Part shown: piece by piece, positions 17,660 through 27,202 of the stretch
Position numbering within the stretch: the stretch's first letter is position 1
How the letters are laid out: each line of letters starts with the position of its first letter
DNA from: Bacteroidales bacterium
GTDB lineage: Bacteria > Bacteroidota > Bacteroidia > Bacteroidales > UBA932
NCBI GenBank assembly: GCA_009777095.1
Contig: WRMN01000001.1
Coordinates: 1 to 64,000 of the forward strand
DNA: 64,000 nt
Direction of reading: 5' to 3'
Notes under the pieces: model-generated
Told to the model about the DNA's origin: nothing
The model's database searches: none
Seen by the model: the letters and a program-made list of their open reading frames with translations, nothing else
Position numbers and translations under genes: made by a program

Positions 17660-18086
17660 CCATATAGGAATAAATAAACATCTCCATAACAAACAATGCG
17701 AATTGAATATCAATATGGCATGGTCAGGCTAATGACAATTAAAAGTTTATTAGTTGTTTGCAGCCGTGTCAGTTGTCGGCTTTGCTCGCTTGTTGCCGAA
17801 ATTAGTTATTCAATTATTTGGCGACCGAAAACCTTGTATCTTGCTGAAAATCAATATTTTACCCCCCCCCAACGTGTATAATAAATTCATTATCAATACT
17901 TTACAAGAAATTAACTATTTGGCAATTGGGGAAGAATAATTTTACTTAACTTAGGCGTTGCTATGGTTTCCCTTGTTAGCAACGGCCTGTAAAACAAAAA
18001 TTTACGAAATAGCAAAGGGAACGTTTTTGTAATGTTACACGAGATATAACATCTATTAAAATTATACAAATTTTTAAATTTATGAT

Positions 18087-18869
18087 ATGAAAAAAATAAT
18101 ATTTACCATAATAGGGTTGTTTATTGTTGGAGTCTATTCTTGTAACGATAAGGAATTTGGCATTATTGACAATCAGGCAACTGAAACAGCAATATCAACA
18201 AGGGCGCAAATGGATATTGAATTAATGTGTGAACAATTAGTATCTTCTCCAGAGTTTGCTGAATTTGGAAAACTTTTGGAAAATGTAGGAATGAAATTGT
18301 ATTCAGAAAAGGAGAAGAAACTGGATATGAATATTGATAATATGGATGAATTGATGGTATGGGTTAAACAAAACATTAAGTACACAGCTTATAAAAACAT
18401 TTCTGAATTTGAGAAAGATGTAGAAAAACTATACTCTATTGCTCAGCCCCTTAGACTTCAGTATAGTGATATTTTTTTGAATAATAATATTGAGTTATTA
18501 AAGGCAGTGGCACTAAAAGAAGCCTTAAAGAAGCCAAGTGCTATTCCTTATCAAGCTAAATACCAAGATGCTGAGTTAAGCGCAGATTGTATAGGTGATA
18601 TGTGGAATTGTTTACAAACAGCTGTGAACAACTATGACGGAAAGATGCCCGGTATAATAGTTATGGGTATCTTTTGCCCTCTTTGTGCACTAGGTGCATG
18701 GAGTTATGCCTATAATACCTTTCAGGATGAAAAAAAAGTATGTGAAAAAACAGCTTATGACTGTTTGGGGCTGCAAGCGATAGACGAGACTATAATAGAC
18801 GATGGTGTAGCGGAAGAAGAAATTATAATAAACGAGGATGTGATGGAAGAAGATATGATAGATGAGTAG
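18087..18869 (+). CDS. Lipoprotein of unknown function
   Basis: 260 residues, family not recognised. A signal peptide ends in the lipobox VYSC (Cys about 19). The middle is a helical, charged region. Near residues 170-215 lies a short Cys-rich hydrophobic segment with IFCPLCALGAWSYAY and then VCEKTAYDCLGL, reminiscent of short Bacteroidota exported proteins or peptides with a membrane-active patch. The last 30 residues are almost purely acidic and hydrophobic (EEEIIINEDVMEED). AT-rich compared with aroK. First of three cassette genes on one strand. Confidence 0.7.
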   Translation: MKKIIFTIIGLFIVGVYSCNDKEFGIIDNQATETAISTRAQMDIELMCEQLVSSPEFAEFGKLLENVGMKLYSEKEKKLDMNIDNMDELMVWVKQNIKYTAYKNISEFEKDVEKLYSIAQPLRLQYSDIFLNNNIELLKAVALKEALKKPSAIPYQAKYQDAELSADCIGDMWNCLQTAVNNYDGKMPGIIVMGIFCPLCALGAWSYAYNTFQDEKKVCEKTAYDCLGLQAIDETIIDDGVAEEEIIINEDVMEEDMIDE

Positions 18870-18981
18870 GAAGTGGCAGACGGAGCGGGGTTATAATAAG
18901 TAATCTGAGTAATGCCACAATTTGTTAAAAATAAAACAGTTGACATTTATGCATTTTACTAATTCCTAAAAATAATATGAT

Positions 18982-19266
18982 ATGACTATAAAGAAAAAGA
19001 ATTTGATACTACAATTTAGAGGAGTATTTGCATTGATAATTTTGGTATTTTTTGCACTTCCTTTATTCTTTAAAAAAATTCACGTTGCAGTACCAAAATG
19101 GATGGAGTCGGAGATGAGAGGAGTAATCATTATGATAATACTGATAGTATATTCTATTCTTGAACTTTGGCTGCAAAACTTTTTTAAGAAAAAATGGAAC
19201 GAAAGGGATTATACTCCGATTATTGTTATAATAATTGCTGTATTACTGGGCATAGCATTAATGTAA
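18982..19266 (+). CDS. Small membrane protein
   Basis: 94 residues with three predicted membrane segments (about 14-30, 46-66 and 78-94), the first two joined by a short amphipathic loop with KIHVAVPKWMESEMRG, and a basic stretch KKKWNERDY before the last. No family recognised. It lies 112 bp after the lipoprotein gene and 27 bp before the next gene, so it is probably cotranscribed with the latter. Confidence 0.6.
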   Translation: MTIKKKNLILQFRGVFALIILVFFALPLFFKKIHVAVPKWMESEMRGVIIMIILIVYSILELWLQNFFKKKWNERDYTPIIVIIIAVLLGIALM

Positions 19267-19293
19267 TATTAACACTTTTAAAAATAAGTTTTT

Positions 19294-19920
19294 ATGAAAA
19301 AACACATTTTATTAATGATTTTGGCAGTCGTAATAGTGTCTGCTGCCTTTGGACAGGATAGACGTTATGAGTTTGAAAGCGCTATTCTGAAAAAGAACAC
19401 CGTAACGAGAATCGGATTAACAGAACAAACTTTTTCCACTGTATCCTATATTGTCGACTACGGCCGCAAGGAGGTCGGGGAAATTGTCATGAACATAGGC
19501 GGTCAGACGGTTACTATGTTAGCCATAATGAAAGATGGCTATATTTACGGTGCCAACATGGCCTTAAAGCAAGGGACCAAAACCAACATAGCCACTATGA
19601 GCGATTTCAAGACTATAAATTTTTTAAACTTGACCGATGAGGTAAAAGAGACATACCAAATTGAGGAAAAGGGCAATGAACAGGTTTTAGGAAAAGACTG
19701 CAAGCGTTACAACATGGCTTTTACAACCCAAGGACAGAGCGTGAAAGGTTCCGTATGGGTATGGCAGGGATTGATGCTCAAAACATTTATGGCCACTGAC
19801 GAAATTATCATTGTGGACGAAGTAACCGAGATACAGGAAGGTGTGGAAATCGCAGAAGAAAAGTTCGAATTACCCGAAGACATTGATTTTGTGGAAGGAA
19901 TACCACAGCTATTTCCTTGA
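19294..19920 (+). CDS. Exported protein, DUF4412/LolA-like in outline
   Basis: 208 residues with a signal peptide ending AAFGQ (about 21). The mature protein is beta-rich; the segment VLGKDCKRYNMAF followed later by VWVWQGLMLK recalls the conserved GxxCxxY...W...G layout of DUF4412-type periplasmic proteins, but I cannot confirm a family. The C-terminus is acidic (EEKFELPEDIDF). Codon use is closer to the chromosomal genes than that of the lipoprotein upstream. Last gene of the cassette. Confidence 0.65.
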   Translation: MKKHILLMILAVVIVSAAFGQDRRYEFESAILKKNTVTRIGLTEQTFSTVSYIVDYGRKEVGEIVMNIGGQTVTMLAIMKDGYIYGANMALKQGTKTNIATMSDFKTINFLNLTDEVKETYQIEEKGNEQVLGKDCKRYNMAFTTQGQSVKGSVWVWQGLMLKTFMATDEIIIVDEVTEIQEGVEIAEEKFELPEDIDFVEGIPQLFP

Positions 19921-20012
19921 AAAACTGCCACTTTGAATGGATTGATTGTTGAAACGAGCGGGAACCAATCGCTATTTGCCAATATCGTGTTTATAGCTAC
20001 AGGCCGTCAAAG

Positions 20013-20029
20013 TAGGGATATTCAGTAAA
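20013..20029 (+). repeat. 17-bp direct repeat, right copy
   Basis: TAGGGATATTCAGTAAA, identical to 17495-17511. It is followed within ten bases by the terminator hairpin at 20038. Confidence 0.85.
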
Positions 20030-20037
20030 TAAAATTC

Positions 20038-20079
20038 AAATCCCAATAAATTTATTTTGAATATGTTGGGATTTTTTTT
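20038..20079 (+). terminator. Intrinsic terminator
   Basis: Stem AAATCCCAA (20038-20046) with TTGGGATTT (20066-20074), followed by a run of T to 20079. It would end the cassette transcript, and in an uninterrupted locus would end aroK. Confidence 0.8.
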
Positions 20080-20098
20080 GTCTTTGTCCATTAAGCCT

Positions 20099-20155
20099 CA
20101 TACAATAATAATTATAAATTTACGCATTAAAAATTACTCACACAATCTCCTCTCC
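20099..20155 (-). pseudogene. Remnant of recJ 3' end and its flank
   Basis: This 57-bp stretch matches 20980-21037, the end of recJ plus the spacer up to the next ATG. The blocks CATACAATAATAATTATAAA and TTACTCACACAATCTCCTCTC are shared, with a diverged stretch between. It lies where recJ would end if the cassette-bearing arrangement had its own recJ. Confidence 0.75.
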
Positions 20156-20339
20156 TGACTTCGACACTGGGGCTCCCAAAAACCAAAACAACAAATTAGA
20201 GCCATATATCTTAGTACAATCGTTGGTGAATTAAGCGTTTTTCTTAAACAAGTGTCAAACTCAAAAGGCTTTCAGCCTTTATTCCCTCGTTCAATTTTTC
20301 TTTGGGACACCCAAAATGGCGTTGCAAAAATCGCAATAT

Positions 20340-20454
20340 ACGGCCTCTTTTGGAAGGCAAAACAGGTACGGAATTGCGGGAACATATAGCGCAATTACTG
20401 GTGCAGCGCGAGCCTTACTATGAACAGGCTGCGATTGTGTCGGAGCAGATGTTT
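20340..20454 (+). pseudogene. aroK 3'-end remnant, copy B
   Basis: It encodes the last 38 or so residues of shikimate kinase in frame, ending SEQMF and a stop, with no start or kinase core. It is about 96% identical to the end of aroK at 17380-17494. Confidence 0.9.
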
Positions 20455-20520
20455 TAAGCAGGACTTTTGTAGATAGTGGAAACTTCGATGCAGAGGTTCA
20501 TAATTCCGCACGAAGAACAA

Positions 20521-20982
20521 CTAAAAATTAAGGCATAAGCTAATCCCTATGGGCGTAGGAGTAATATAGAGTGCTGTAGAATTATTTTTATGCAAAGTTA
20601 AGGCTTTTTTCATCTTACCTTCACCTACATAATACATAATAATTCCTCCTATCATAACTCCGCCGCCGCCAATCAGTAGAGCCGTATTTCCTTTACCTCC
20701 GGCAATACGGGTTCCTATATCATAGCCAAAACAAAACGAACCAATAGAGCCAACAACAATTCCGACTACGCTTAGATTTTTCCCGGATTTAAACATATTA
20801 CCGACAGCTGCATTTTGAGTATTTAATTCACTCATAAATACATCAAAAGAGACTTGTTGACTACCTACATAGTAATTGTGGCCCCATGTTCCTGCTTTGA
20901 AGCTCAAATCTCCCATTTGTTCTTGTGCTATAAGTACAATTGGGGTAATCATAAATAATAAACACCAAAAAACTGTTTTCAT
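20521..20982 (-). CDS. Exported protein of unknown function
   Basis: 153 residues with a signal peptide ending LIAQ (about 20). Two glycine-rich hydrophobic segments follow (about 72-92 and 98-118, including LLIGGGGVMIGGIIMYY), then GEGKMKKALTLHK and a beta-strand-like tail ending SLCLNF. This plan, signal peptide, glycine-rich hairpin helix and short barrel-like end, is common among unnamed Bacteroidota envelope proteins. The gene lies 37 bp upstream of the recJ stop, on the same strand as recJ. It occupies the position in unit 2 that the three-gene cassette occupies in unit 1. Confidence 0.7.
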   Translation of the reverse strand: MKTVFWCLLFMITPIVLIAQEQMGDLSFKAGTWGHNYYVGSQQVSFDVFMSELNTQNAAVGNMFKSGKNLSVVGIVVGSIGSFCFGYDIGTRIAGGKGNTALLIGGGGVMIGGIIMYYVGEGKMKKALTLHKNNSTALYITPTPIGISLCLNF

Positions 20983-21019
20983 ACAATAATAATTATAAAA
21001 TTTATATCCTAAAACTTAC

Positions 21020-22789
21020 TCACACAATCTCCTCTCTCCGCTTGATGTCTTTGACGCGCAGCTGTATGTTGGCTATGCCGCGGTAGTAGTTCTCGGCTAC
21101 AGAGTAGCAGACATCTGCCGAATTGCCGCTTTGCAGATAATCAAAATGTTCCGACTGGTAAAAAGCTATGGCCGAAATGGGACGATAAGGCTCGTCTTCC
21201 TGTATTAATTCCAATTTTAAATGTCCTGCGTCGCTGCCTACAACACGGCCGTTGCCGTTGTCATACACATTTTCGGTCAGAAATACCGGCGACATATTGC
21301 CCGGCCCGAATGGCTGGAACTGTTTGAGCAGTCGGAAAAACTTAGGGGTAATCTGCTTAAAGTCGAGATAGGCATCAATATCTATTTGCGGGGTGAGTAT
21401 CTCTTCGGAAATGTGTTCAACTACATAAGTTTCAAAACGATGACAGAATTGTTCAAAGTTCTCTTCGCGCAAAGTAAGTCCGGCGGCATACATGTGTCCG
21501 CCGAAAGTTTCCAGCAGGTCAGAGCAATTCTCTATGGCTTCATAAAGGTCGAAGCCGGGAATACTGCGTGCAGAGCCGGTAATAAACCCATTGCTTTGCG
21601 TCAGTACAATAGACGGACGGTAAAAAGTTTCCACTAAGCGCGATGCAACAATACCTACAACACCCTTATGCCAATTAGGATTGTAAAGAACGGTACTCTT
21701 CTTGCTCATTATCTCAGCATCGTTCATTACCATGTTTATGGCTTCCTGCGTAGTTTCACGGTCAACGCTCTTACGGTCGTTGTTGTGGGTATTAATCGTT
21801 AAACCGATTCGTGTTGCTACTTCCTCATTTTCGGCAACCAACAGTTCTACGGCAGCTTTTCCCGACTCCATACGGCCTGCGGCGTTAATGCGCGGCCCTA
21901 TTTTGAACACAATGTCGTCTATCGCAATATGGTGTTTTTCTAAACCTGCCAATTTAATCATAGAAAGCAAACCTCTTCTTGGCTTGGTATTCAGTTGTTT
22001 GAGACCATAATGCGCCAAAATGCGGTTTTCGCCCGTAATAGATACCAAATCGGCAGAAATACTTACTACCACTAAGTCAAGATAAGGGTAAAGCTGTTCC
22101 AAGGGCATCTTATGCTTTATACAGTAAGCCTGCATCATTTTAAAGCCCACGCCGCAGCCCGAAAGGTCATTGAAAGGATAATTGCAGTCGTGCCGTTTAG
22201 GGTCAAGCACCGCTACGGCTTTTGGCAAGATTTCGTCGGGGAGGTGGTGGTCGCAGACAATGAAATCAATACTGCGATCGTTGGCATAGTCGATTTTTTC
22301 ATTGGCCTTAATACCGCAGTCGAGCGCTATAATAAGCGAAATGCTGTGCTCCTTTGCATAATTAATGCCTTGGTAAGAAATTCCGTACCCTTCATCGTAA
22401 CGGTCTGGAATATAAAAAGCAACGTTAGCGCCAAGCTCTTTTAGAAAACTGTAAACCAAAGCGACGGCGGTAGTTCCGTCCACATCGTAATCGCCATATA
22501 CCATAATCTTTTCCTGCTTAGCTATAGCCCTGTCAATACGGTCAATAGCCTTATCCATGTCTTTCATCAGGAACGGGTCATGAAGGTTAGCCAACTCAGG
22601 ACGGAAAAAATTTTTTGCCTCGTCAAATGTGTTTATATTCCTCTGTATTAATAAATTAGACAGAGTATGGTCAATACCGAGTTCTGAAGCCAAATGACGT
22701 ACAGCTATCGGATTTCCTTGTTCCTTTAATATCCACTTTTTATCAAGCGCCAAAACAAAAATTTTCACAAAGATACTATTTTTTTCCAA
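21020..22789 (-). CDS. recJ: Single-stranded-DNA exonuclease RecJ
   Basis: About 577-589 residues. RecJ degrades single-stranded DNA 5' to 3' in recombination and mismatch repair. DHH-family motifs are visible: VYGDYDVDGTTAV, ALDCGI, VCDHHLPDE, and in the DHHA1 part GSARSIPGFDLYEAI with FGGHMYAAGL. No ATG lies near the 5' end: candidates are TTG 22789, GTG 22768 or TTG 22753, the last just before DKKWILK, where most homologues begin. The start is therefore uncertain. Confidence 0.95.
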   Translation of the reverse strand: MEKNSIFVKIFVLALDKKWILKEQGNPIAVRHLASELGIDHTLSNLLIQRNINTFDEAKNFFRPELANLHDPFLMKDMDKAIDRIDRAIAKQEKIMVYGDYDVDGTTAVALVYSFLKELGANVAFYIPDRYDEGYGISYQGINYAKEHSISLIIALDCGIKANEKIDYANDRSIDFIVCDHHLPDEILPKAVAVLDPKRHDCNYPFNDLSGCGVGFKMMQAYCIKHKMPLEQLYPYLDLVVVSISADLVSITGENRILAHYGLKQLNTKPRRGLLSMIKLAGLEKHHIAIDDIVFKIGPRINAAGRMESGKAAVELLVAENEEVATRIGLTINTHNNDRKSVDRETTQEAINMVMNDAEIMSKKSTVLYNPNWHKGVVGIVASRLVETFYRPSIVLTQSNGFITGSARSIPGFDLYEAIENCSDLLETFGGHMYAAGLTLREENFEQFCHRFETYVVEHISEEILTPQIDIDAYLDFKQITPKFFRLLKQFQPFGPGNMSPVFLTENVYDNGNGRVVGSDAGHLKLELIQEDEPYRPISAIAFYQSEHFDYLQSGNSADVCYSVAENYYRGIANIQLRVKDIKRREEIV

Positions 22790-22837
22790 AAATTCCTCAT
22801 AAAATCTTATCTTTGTGAATTAAATTTTTAAATTCTT

Positions 22838-23707
22838 ATGAAAGTCAGTGGTTTCACCTTTGTGCGAAATGCCATTAAATACGATTACCCTGTGATAGAA
22901 GCAATTAGCTCTATGTTGCCGCTGTGTAACGAATTTGTGGTTTGTGTGGGGAACTCGGACGATGAAACCTTGGCTTTGGTGGAAAGCATAGCCTCCGATA
23001 AGATAAAGATTGTTCATTCGGTGTGGGACGACAGCCTGAGGGAAGGCGGAAGGGTGTTGGCTGTAGAAACCGATAAGGCCTTTGACGCTGTGGCGGCAGA
23101 CTCCGATTGGGCTTTTTATATCCAAGCCGATGAGGTGGTGCATGAGCAATACCTGCCTGTAATTAAGCAGGCCATGGAAGACCACCAAGAAAATAAAAAT
23201 GTAGAAGGCCTTTTATTCAATTATATGCACTTCTTTGGCTCTTACGATTATATAGGGACATCGCGTTTGTGGTACAGGCACGAAATCAGGGTCATTCGCA
23301 ACGACAAATCCATTCGCTCCTATCGTGATGCGCAGGGTTTTCGTAAAAACAATAAGAAATTGAACGTAAAACCGATAGATGCTTATATGTACCATTATGG
23401 TTGGGTAAGACCGCCGAAGTTCATGCAGGCTAAGGTGCGGAATTTCCACAGCCTGTACCATGATGACCAATGGTCGGAAAAGCATCTGTCTAAGTCCGAG
23501 GAATTTGATTATTCCGACATTGATGTCTTGGCGCGGTTTACAGCAACCCACCCGACGGTTATGCGCGAACGGATTGAACGTAAGAGCTGGACTTTTGAAC
23601 GAGACCTCAGCAAAAATAACCGAAAACCTAAGGAAAAGGTATTGCACTTTATTGAAAAACTAACAGGAAAACGTTTATTCGAATATCAAAATTATAAGAT
23701 TATATAA
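22838..23707 (+). CDS. Family 2 glycosyltransferase
   Basis: 289 residues. The N-terminal half is a GT-A fold: [20 protein letters not shown] opens it, ECVGNSDD-like acidic residues bind the nucleotide, and [11 protein letters not shown] gives the QADE variant of the DxD motif. The C-terminal half is basic and Tyr/Trp-rich. Likely a sugar transferase for lipopolysaccharide or other surface glycan; the sugar is unknown. A TATCTTTG element lies at 22808-22815. Two bases separate it from lysS, and an LTA-synthase-like gene follows lysS, so the three form one transcription unit. Confidence 0.87.
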   Translation: MKVSGFTFVRNAIKYDYPVIEAISSMLPLCNEFVVCVGNSDDETLALVESIASDKIKIVHSVWDDSLREGGRVLAVETDKAFDAVAADSDWAFYIQADEVVHEQYLPVIKQAMEDHQENKNVEGLLFNYMHFFGSYDYIGTSRLWYRHEIRVIRNDKSIRSYRDAQGFRKNNKKLNVKPIDAYMYHYGWVRPPKFMQAKVRNFHSLYHDDQWSEKHLSKSEEFDYSDIDVLARFTATHPTVMRERIERKSWTFERDLSKNNRKPKEKVLHFIEKLTGKRLFEYQNYKII

Positions 23708-23709
23708 CA

Positions 23710-25224
23710 ATGGAGCATCATGAATTTAGCGAACAGGAAGCTATCCGCCGTTCGTCATTGAAAGAATTAGAAAATTTAAACATTAACGCTTATCCGGCCG
23801 AAGCATTTATTGTGAATGCTACTACGCAGGAAATCAAAGAACAGTTTAACCCTGAGAAAAACAATTTTCAAGAAATAAGTATTGCAGGCCGTATCATGAC
23901 CCGCCGTATTATGGGCGCGGCCGCTTTTTTTGAGTTGCAAGACGAAAAGGGACGCATACAGGTATATGTTAAACGTGATGATATATGCCCGAACGAAGAT
24001 AAAACGCTTTACAATACCGTATTCAAAAAATTATTGGATATAGGCGACATTGTTGGCGTGTGTGGCTATGCTTTTATTACCCAAACAGGCGCTTTGTCTA
24101 TTCATGCCAAGAAATTGAAAGTGCTCTGCAAATCGTTGCGCGTACTGCCTATTGTAAAGGAAAAAGACGGCGAGGTATATGACGCCTTTTCCGACCCTGA
24201 ACAGCGCTACCGTATGCGCTACGTTGACCTTATTGTGAATCCTCAGGTGCGCGAGGTATTCATCAAGCGTACCAAAATAATTAACACCATGCGCGAATTT
24301 TTTAATGCTAAGGGCTATTTGGAAGTAGATACGCCGGTGCTGCAATCCATACCAGGAGGCGCACAGGCGCGTCCTTTTATTACGCACCACAACGCCTTGG
24401 ATATTCCTTTGTACCTGCGCATCGCTAACGAATTATACCTGAAAAGGCTTATCGTAGGCGGGTTTACAGGCGTGTATGAATTTTCGCGTAACTTTCGTAA
24501 CGAAGGAATGGACCGCACGCATAATCCCGAGTTCACTTGTCTGGAAATCTATGTGGCCTATAAGGATTACTTGTGGATGATGGAATTTACGGAGCAGTTA
24601 TTTGAAAAAATAGCTATAGAAGTAAATGGCAACACTACTGCTAAGTTTGGCGATAATTTGGTTAATTTCAAAGGTCCTTACCGTCGCCTGCAGATGCTCG
24701 AAGCGATTAAAGAATATGCGGGAGTGGATATTTCCGATATGAATGAAGACGAAATCCGCACAGTGTGTAACCAATTACATATTCCTGTGGACAAAACAAT
24801 GGGTAAAGGAAAATTAATAGATGCTATTTTCGGAGAAAAGTGTGAACCTCATTTAATACAGCCCACTTTCATTATTGATTATCCTATTGAATTATCGCCA
24901 CTGACTAAGCGCCACCGCAGTATCCTCGGCCTTACGGAACGTTTTGAACTTTTTGTCAATGGAAAAGAAATATGCAATGCTTACTCGGAGTTGAACGACC
25001 CCATTGACCAGTTGGAGCGTTTTCAGGAACAAGCTAAATTGAAAGAAAAAGGCGACGATGAAGCCATGTTTATCGACATGGATTTTGTGCGTGCACTTGA
25101 ATTCGGCATGCCGCCTACTTCCGGCATGGGCATTGGCATTGACCGCTTGGTGATGATGATGACCGGCGCCTCGTCTATTCAGGACGTCTTACTGTTCCCG
25201 CAAATGCGGCCGGAAAATAAATAA
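23710..25224 (+). CDS. lysS: Lysine-tRNA ligase, class II
   Basis: 504 residues, the length of E. coli LysRS and without the C-terminal extension seen in Bacteroides. OB-fold anticodon domain at 55-150 ([20 protein letters not shown]). Class II core: motif 1 [15 protein letters not shown], motif 2 [19 protein letters not shown], motif 3 [14 protein letters not shown]. It charges tRNA-Lys in the cytoplasm. Placed between a glycosyltransferase and a membrane phosphotransferase in a tight operon. Confidence 0.97.
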   Translation: MEHHEFSEQEAIRRSSLKELENLNINAYPAEAFIVNATTQEIKEQFNPEKNNFQEISIAGRIMTRRIMGAAAFFELQDEKGRIQVYVKRDDICPNEDKTLYNTVFKKLLDIGDIVGVCGYAFITQTGALSIHAKKLKVLCKSLRVLPIVKEKDGEVYDAFSDPEQRYRMRYVDLIVNPQVREVFIKRTKIINTMREFFNAKGYLEVDTPVLQSIPGGAQARPFITHHNALDIPLYLRIANELYLKRLIVGGFTGVYEFSRNFRNEGMDRTHNPEFTCLEIYVAYKDYLWMMEFTEQLFEKIAIEVNGNTTAKFGDNLVNFKGPYRRLQMLEAIKEYAGVDISDMNEDEIRTVCNQLHIPVDKTMGKGKLIDAIFGEKCEPHLIQPTFIIDYPIELSPLTKRHRSILGLTERFELFVNGKEICNAYSELNDPIDQLERFQEQAKLKEKGDDEAMFIDMDFVRALEFGMPPTSGMGIGIDRLVMMMTGASSIQDVLLFPQMRPENK

Positions 25225-25227
25225 AAA

Positions 25228-27192
25228 ATGCGCCGAATTGTACCATCGTTACGTTTATTGTCGCCATTTGTTTATCTTTACTTATTGGCGATATTGCTGT
25301 TTTTTATTTTCAGGTTAACGCTGTTGGCGATGAATACCGCTCATCTGAACGGCGCAGGAGAAGGACTTGTTGTTAAGGCTTTTCTCATAGGTTGGCGGTT
25401 TGATACCACAGTTATTTGTTATATTTTATTTGCTGTTGTTTTGGCTTATGCTGCATTGTTAGCCGTTAACAAGTGTAATAAGTTGGCGTTGAAAATTATT
25501 TACATTTTTTGCGGCATGTTCTTTTCCTTAGCCTTCTTTATTTCTACAGCTGACATTCCGTTTTTCGAACATTTTTTTGTTCGATTTAATAACACGGCTT
25601 TTCTCTGGAAAAATGATATAAACTTTGCAGTGTTGATGATATTAAAAGAAAAAAATTTCTACCTTTTCTTTGTTTTGTTTATTGCTGTTGAATGTTTTTT
25701 TATTTTCTTTTTAAGGAGAATTTACCGCTATCATCGGCAATTGATACAGCAGCATAATTATTCGGACCTGTCTTTACCGATTTTTATGCCTTTTATCTTG
25801 TTGGTTTGTGGTTTGATATTTATTGGTATTCGCGGACGCATCGCTAAAATTCCTATTCATGAAGGCTTAGCCTATTATTGCGACAATGCTTTTTTAAATC
25901 AGTTAGGCTTAAATCCGATTTTCACCTTAGGACGAAGTATGGAAGAAGCGGCAAGGTCTGAGAACGCCCTTCTGCATTTCATGCCCGACGAAGAAGCCTT
26001 ACGTATTTGTGCCGTTGATTTACGCGCTGACCCTGATTTAAAAGATATTTCACCCATAGCCCGCCGACAGACGACAGACGATTTATTTAAAGGCCGAAAT
26101 ATTGTGTTGGTTATTATGGAGTCAATGTCAACCGCTAAGATGGAACGATATGGGAATACCAGCCACCTGACGCCTTTTCTTGATAGCTTAGCGGCTGTGG
26201 CATGGTCGTTTGATAATGTATATACAGCAGGTATTCATACTTTCAATGGTGTTTATACCACCTTGTTTGCTCACCCGGCTTTAATGGCGCGGCACAGTAT
26301 GCAGAGTTATGTGCGGCCGATAAGCATGGCGGGCTTTTCCAACATATTATCGCAGCATGGGTATCAAACTGTTTTCTTTACTACGCATGATGAACAGTTT
26401 GATAACATGGCAGGCTTTTTGTCTAATAATAGCTTTCAACGCATTGTCGGTCGGAAAGATTATCCTGCGGCAGCGGTGAAAAATAACATGAAGGTTTCCG
26501 ATTATTTTATGTTCAATTATGCTTTACCCATTCTTTCGGAACTGCATAATACCGATGCGCCTTTCTTTTCGGTATTGTTGACCTGTAGCGACCATGCGCC
26601 TTACGGTATTGATATGAGGTCGGGATTTAAGCCCCGCAGTGATGATATTAAGAAACAAGCTACAGAGTTTGCCGATTGGTCTTTACAGCAGTTTATGCGA
26701 AAAGCGGCGCTGCAAGATTGGTTTGACCGCACCGTATTTGTATTTATTGCCGACCATGGAAGTTTGGCGGATAAGATGGTATATGATATTATGCTCTCGT
26801 TTCATCATACGCCCTTTATTATTTATGCACCGGGTTGTACTACGCCGTTTGAGTCTCCGCATTTAGGCTTGCAGAGCGATGTGTTTCCCACGGTAATGGC
26901 GCGTATGGGAATTCCTTTTATTAATAATACTTTTGGTATTGATTTGCTGACGGAACAGCACGAATACATAGTGTTTTCAAGTAATGATAAATTAGCGGCC
27001 ATGAATGACTCTCTGCTATATATTTATCGAACAACTATGCCCGATGGGCTTTACCGTTACAGGGAAGAAAGCGTGTCGAACGATAAAGAATTGTATCCCT
27101 TACAATATGAATATTTGCAAACGAAAGCTTTCTCCCGACTGCAAGCTTCGCAGTGGATGCTGGAAAATAATAAGACAGCTTTAATTTTTTAA
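25228..27192 (+). CDS. LTA-synthase-like membrane phosphotransferase (sulfatase fold)
   Basis: 654 residues. Five membrane segments (about 10-32, 50-72, 76-98, 135-155, 185-205) precede an extracytoplasmic alkaline-phosphatase/sulfatase domain. Metal and catalytic positions of LtaS-type enzymes are present: IMESMS (Glu), FNGVYTTLFA (Thr nucleophile) and IADHGSLAD (Asp-His). In Gram-positives the family polymerises glycerol phosphate; in Bacteroidota homologues are thought to decorate glycans or lipids with phosphoglycerol or phosphoethanolamine. Starts three bases after lysS stops. Confidence 0.87.
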   Translation: MRRIVPSLRLLSPFVYLYLLAILLFFIFRLTLLAMNTAHLNGAGEGLVVKAFLIGWRFDTTVICYILFAVVLAYAALLAVNKCNKLALKIIYIFCGMFFSLAFFISTADIPFFEHFFVRFNNTAFLWKNDINFAVLMILKEKNFYLFFVLFIAVECFFIFFLRRIYRYHRQLIQQHNYSDLSLPIFMPFILLVCGLIFIGIRGRIAKIPIHEGLAYYCDNAFLNQLGLNPIFTLGRSMEEAARSENALLHFMPDEEALRICAVDLRADPDLKDISPIARRQTTDDLFKGRNIVLVIMESMSTAKMERYGNTSHLTPFLDSLAAVAWSFDNVYTAGIHTFNGVYTTLFAHPALMARHSMQSYVRPISMAGFSNILSQHGYQTVFFTTHDEQFDNMAGFLSNNSFQRIVGRKDYPAAAVKNNMKVSDYFMFNYALPILSELHNTDAPFFSVLLTCSDHAPYGIDMRSGFKPRSDDIKKQATEFADWSLQQFMRKAALQDWFDRTVFVFIADHGSLADKMVYDIMLSFHHTPFIIYAPGCTTPFESPHLGLQSDVFPTVMARMGIPFINNTFGIDLLTEQHEYIVFSSNDKLAAMNDSLLYIYRTTMPDGLYRYREESVSNDKELYPLQYEYLQTKAFSRLQASQWMLENNKTALIF

Positions 27193-27202
27193 TTCATTAA
27201 AC

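Larger units (their letters stand above)
17498..18086. other. Cassette left part, no confident gene
   Basis: It holds an inverted repeat TAAAATCC/GGATTTTA (17545-17575), a dispersed repeat (17589-17613), a consensus promoter (17629-17659), two overlapping short frames around a run of nine C (17862-17870), and a hairpin CGTTGCTA/TAGCAACG (17956-17984). A frame from ATG 17696 starts 30 nt after the predicted transcript start but ends at 17881, while another frame continues past the C-run to 17939. This could be a broken small gene or leader of the lipoprotein gene. Confidence 0.5.
17495..20012. mobile_element. Putative inserted cassette bounded by 17-bp direct repeats
   Basis: The 2.5-kb interval lies between two identical 17-bp repeats, one at the aroK stop codon and one just before a terminator hairpin (20038-20079) that would have ended aroK transcription before the insertion. 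The cargo is a short disrupted frame, a lipoprotein gene, a small membrane protein gene and an exported protein gene. It contains its own consensus promoter. There is no integrase or transposase, so it is either mobilised in trans or a remnant. Confidence 0.55.
19921..20520. other. Junction region of the aroK-recJ duplication
   Basis: No gene is seen in these 600 bp. In order it holds the right 17-bp repeat, a terminator, a remnant of the recJ 3' flank (20099-20155), 184 bp of unrecognised sequence, and a second aroK 3' end (20340-20454). The order aroK-end, cargo, recJ-end therefore occurs twice in tandem. Confidence 0.75.
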
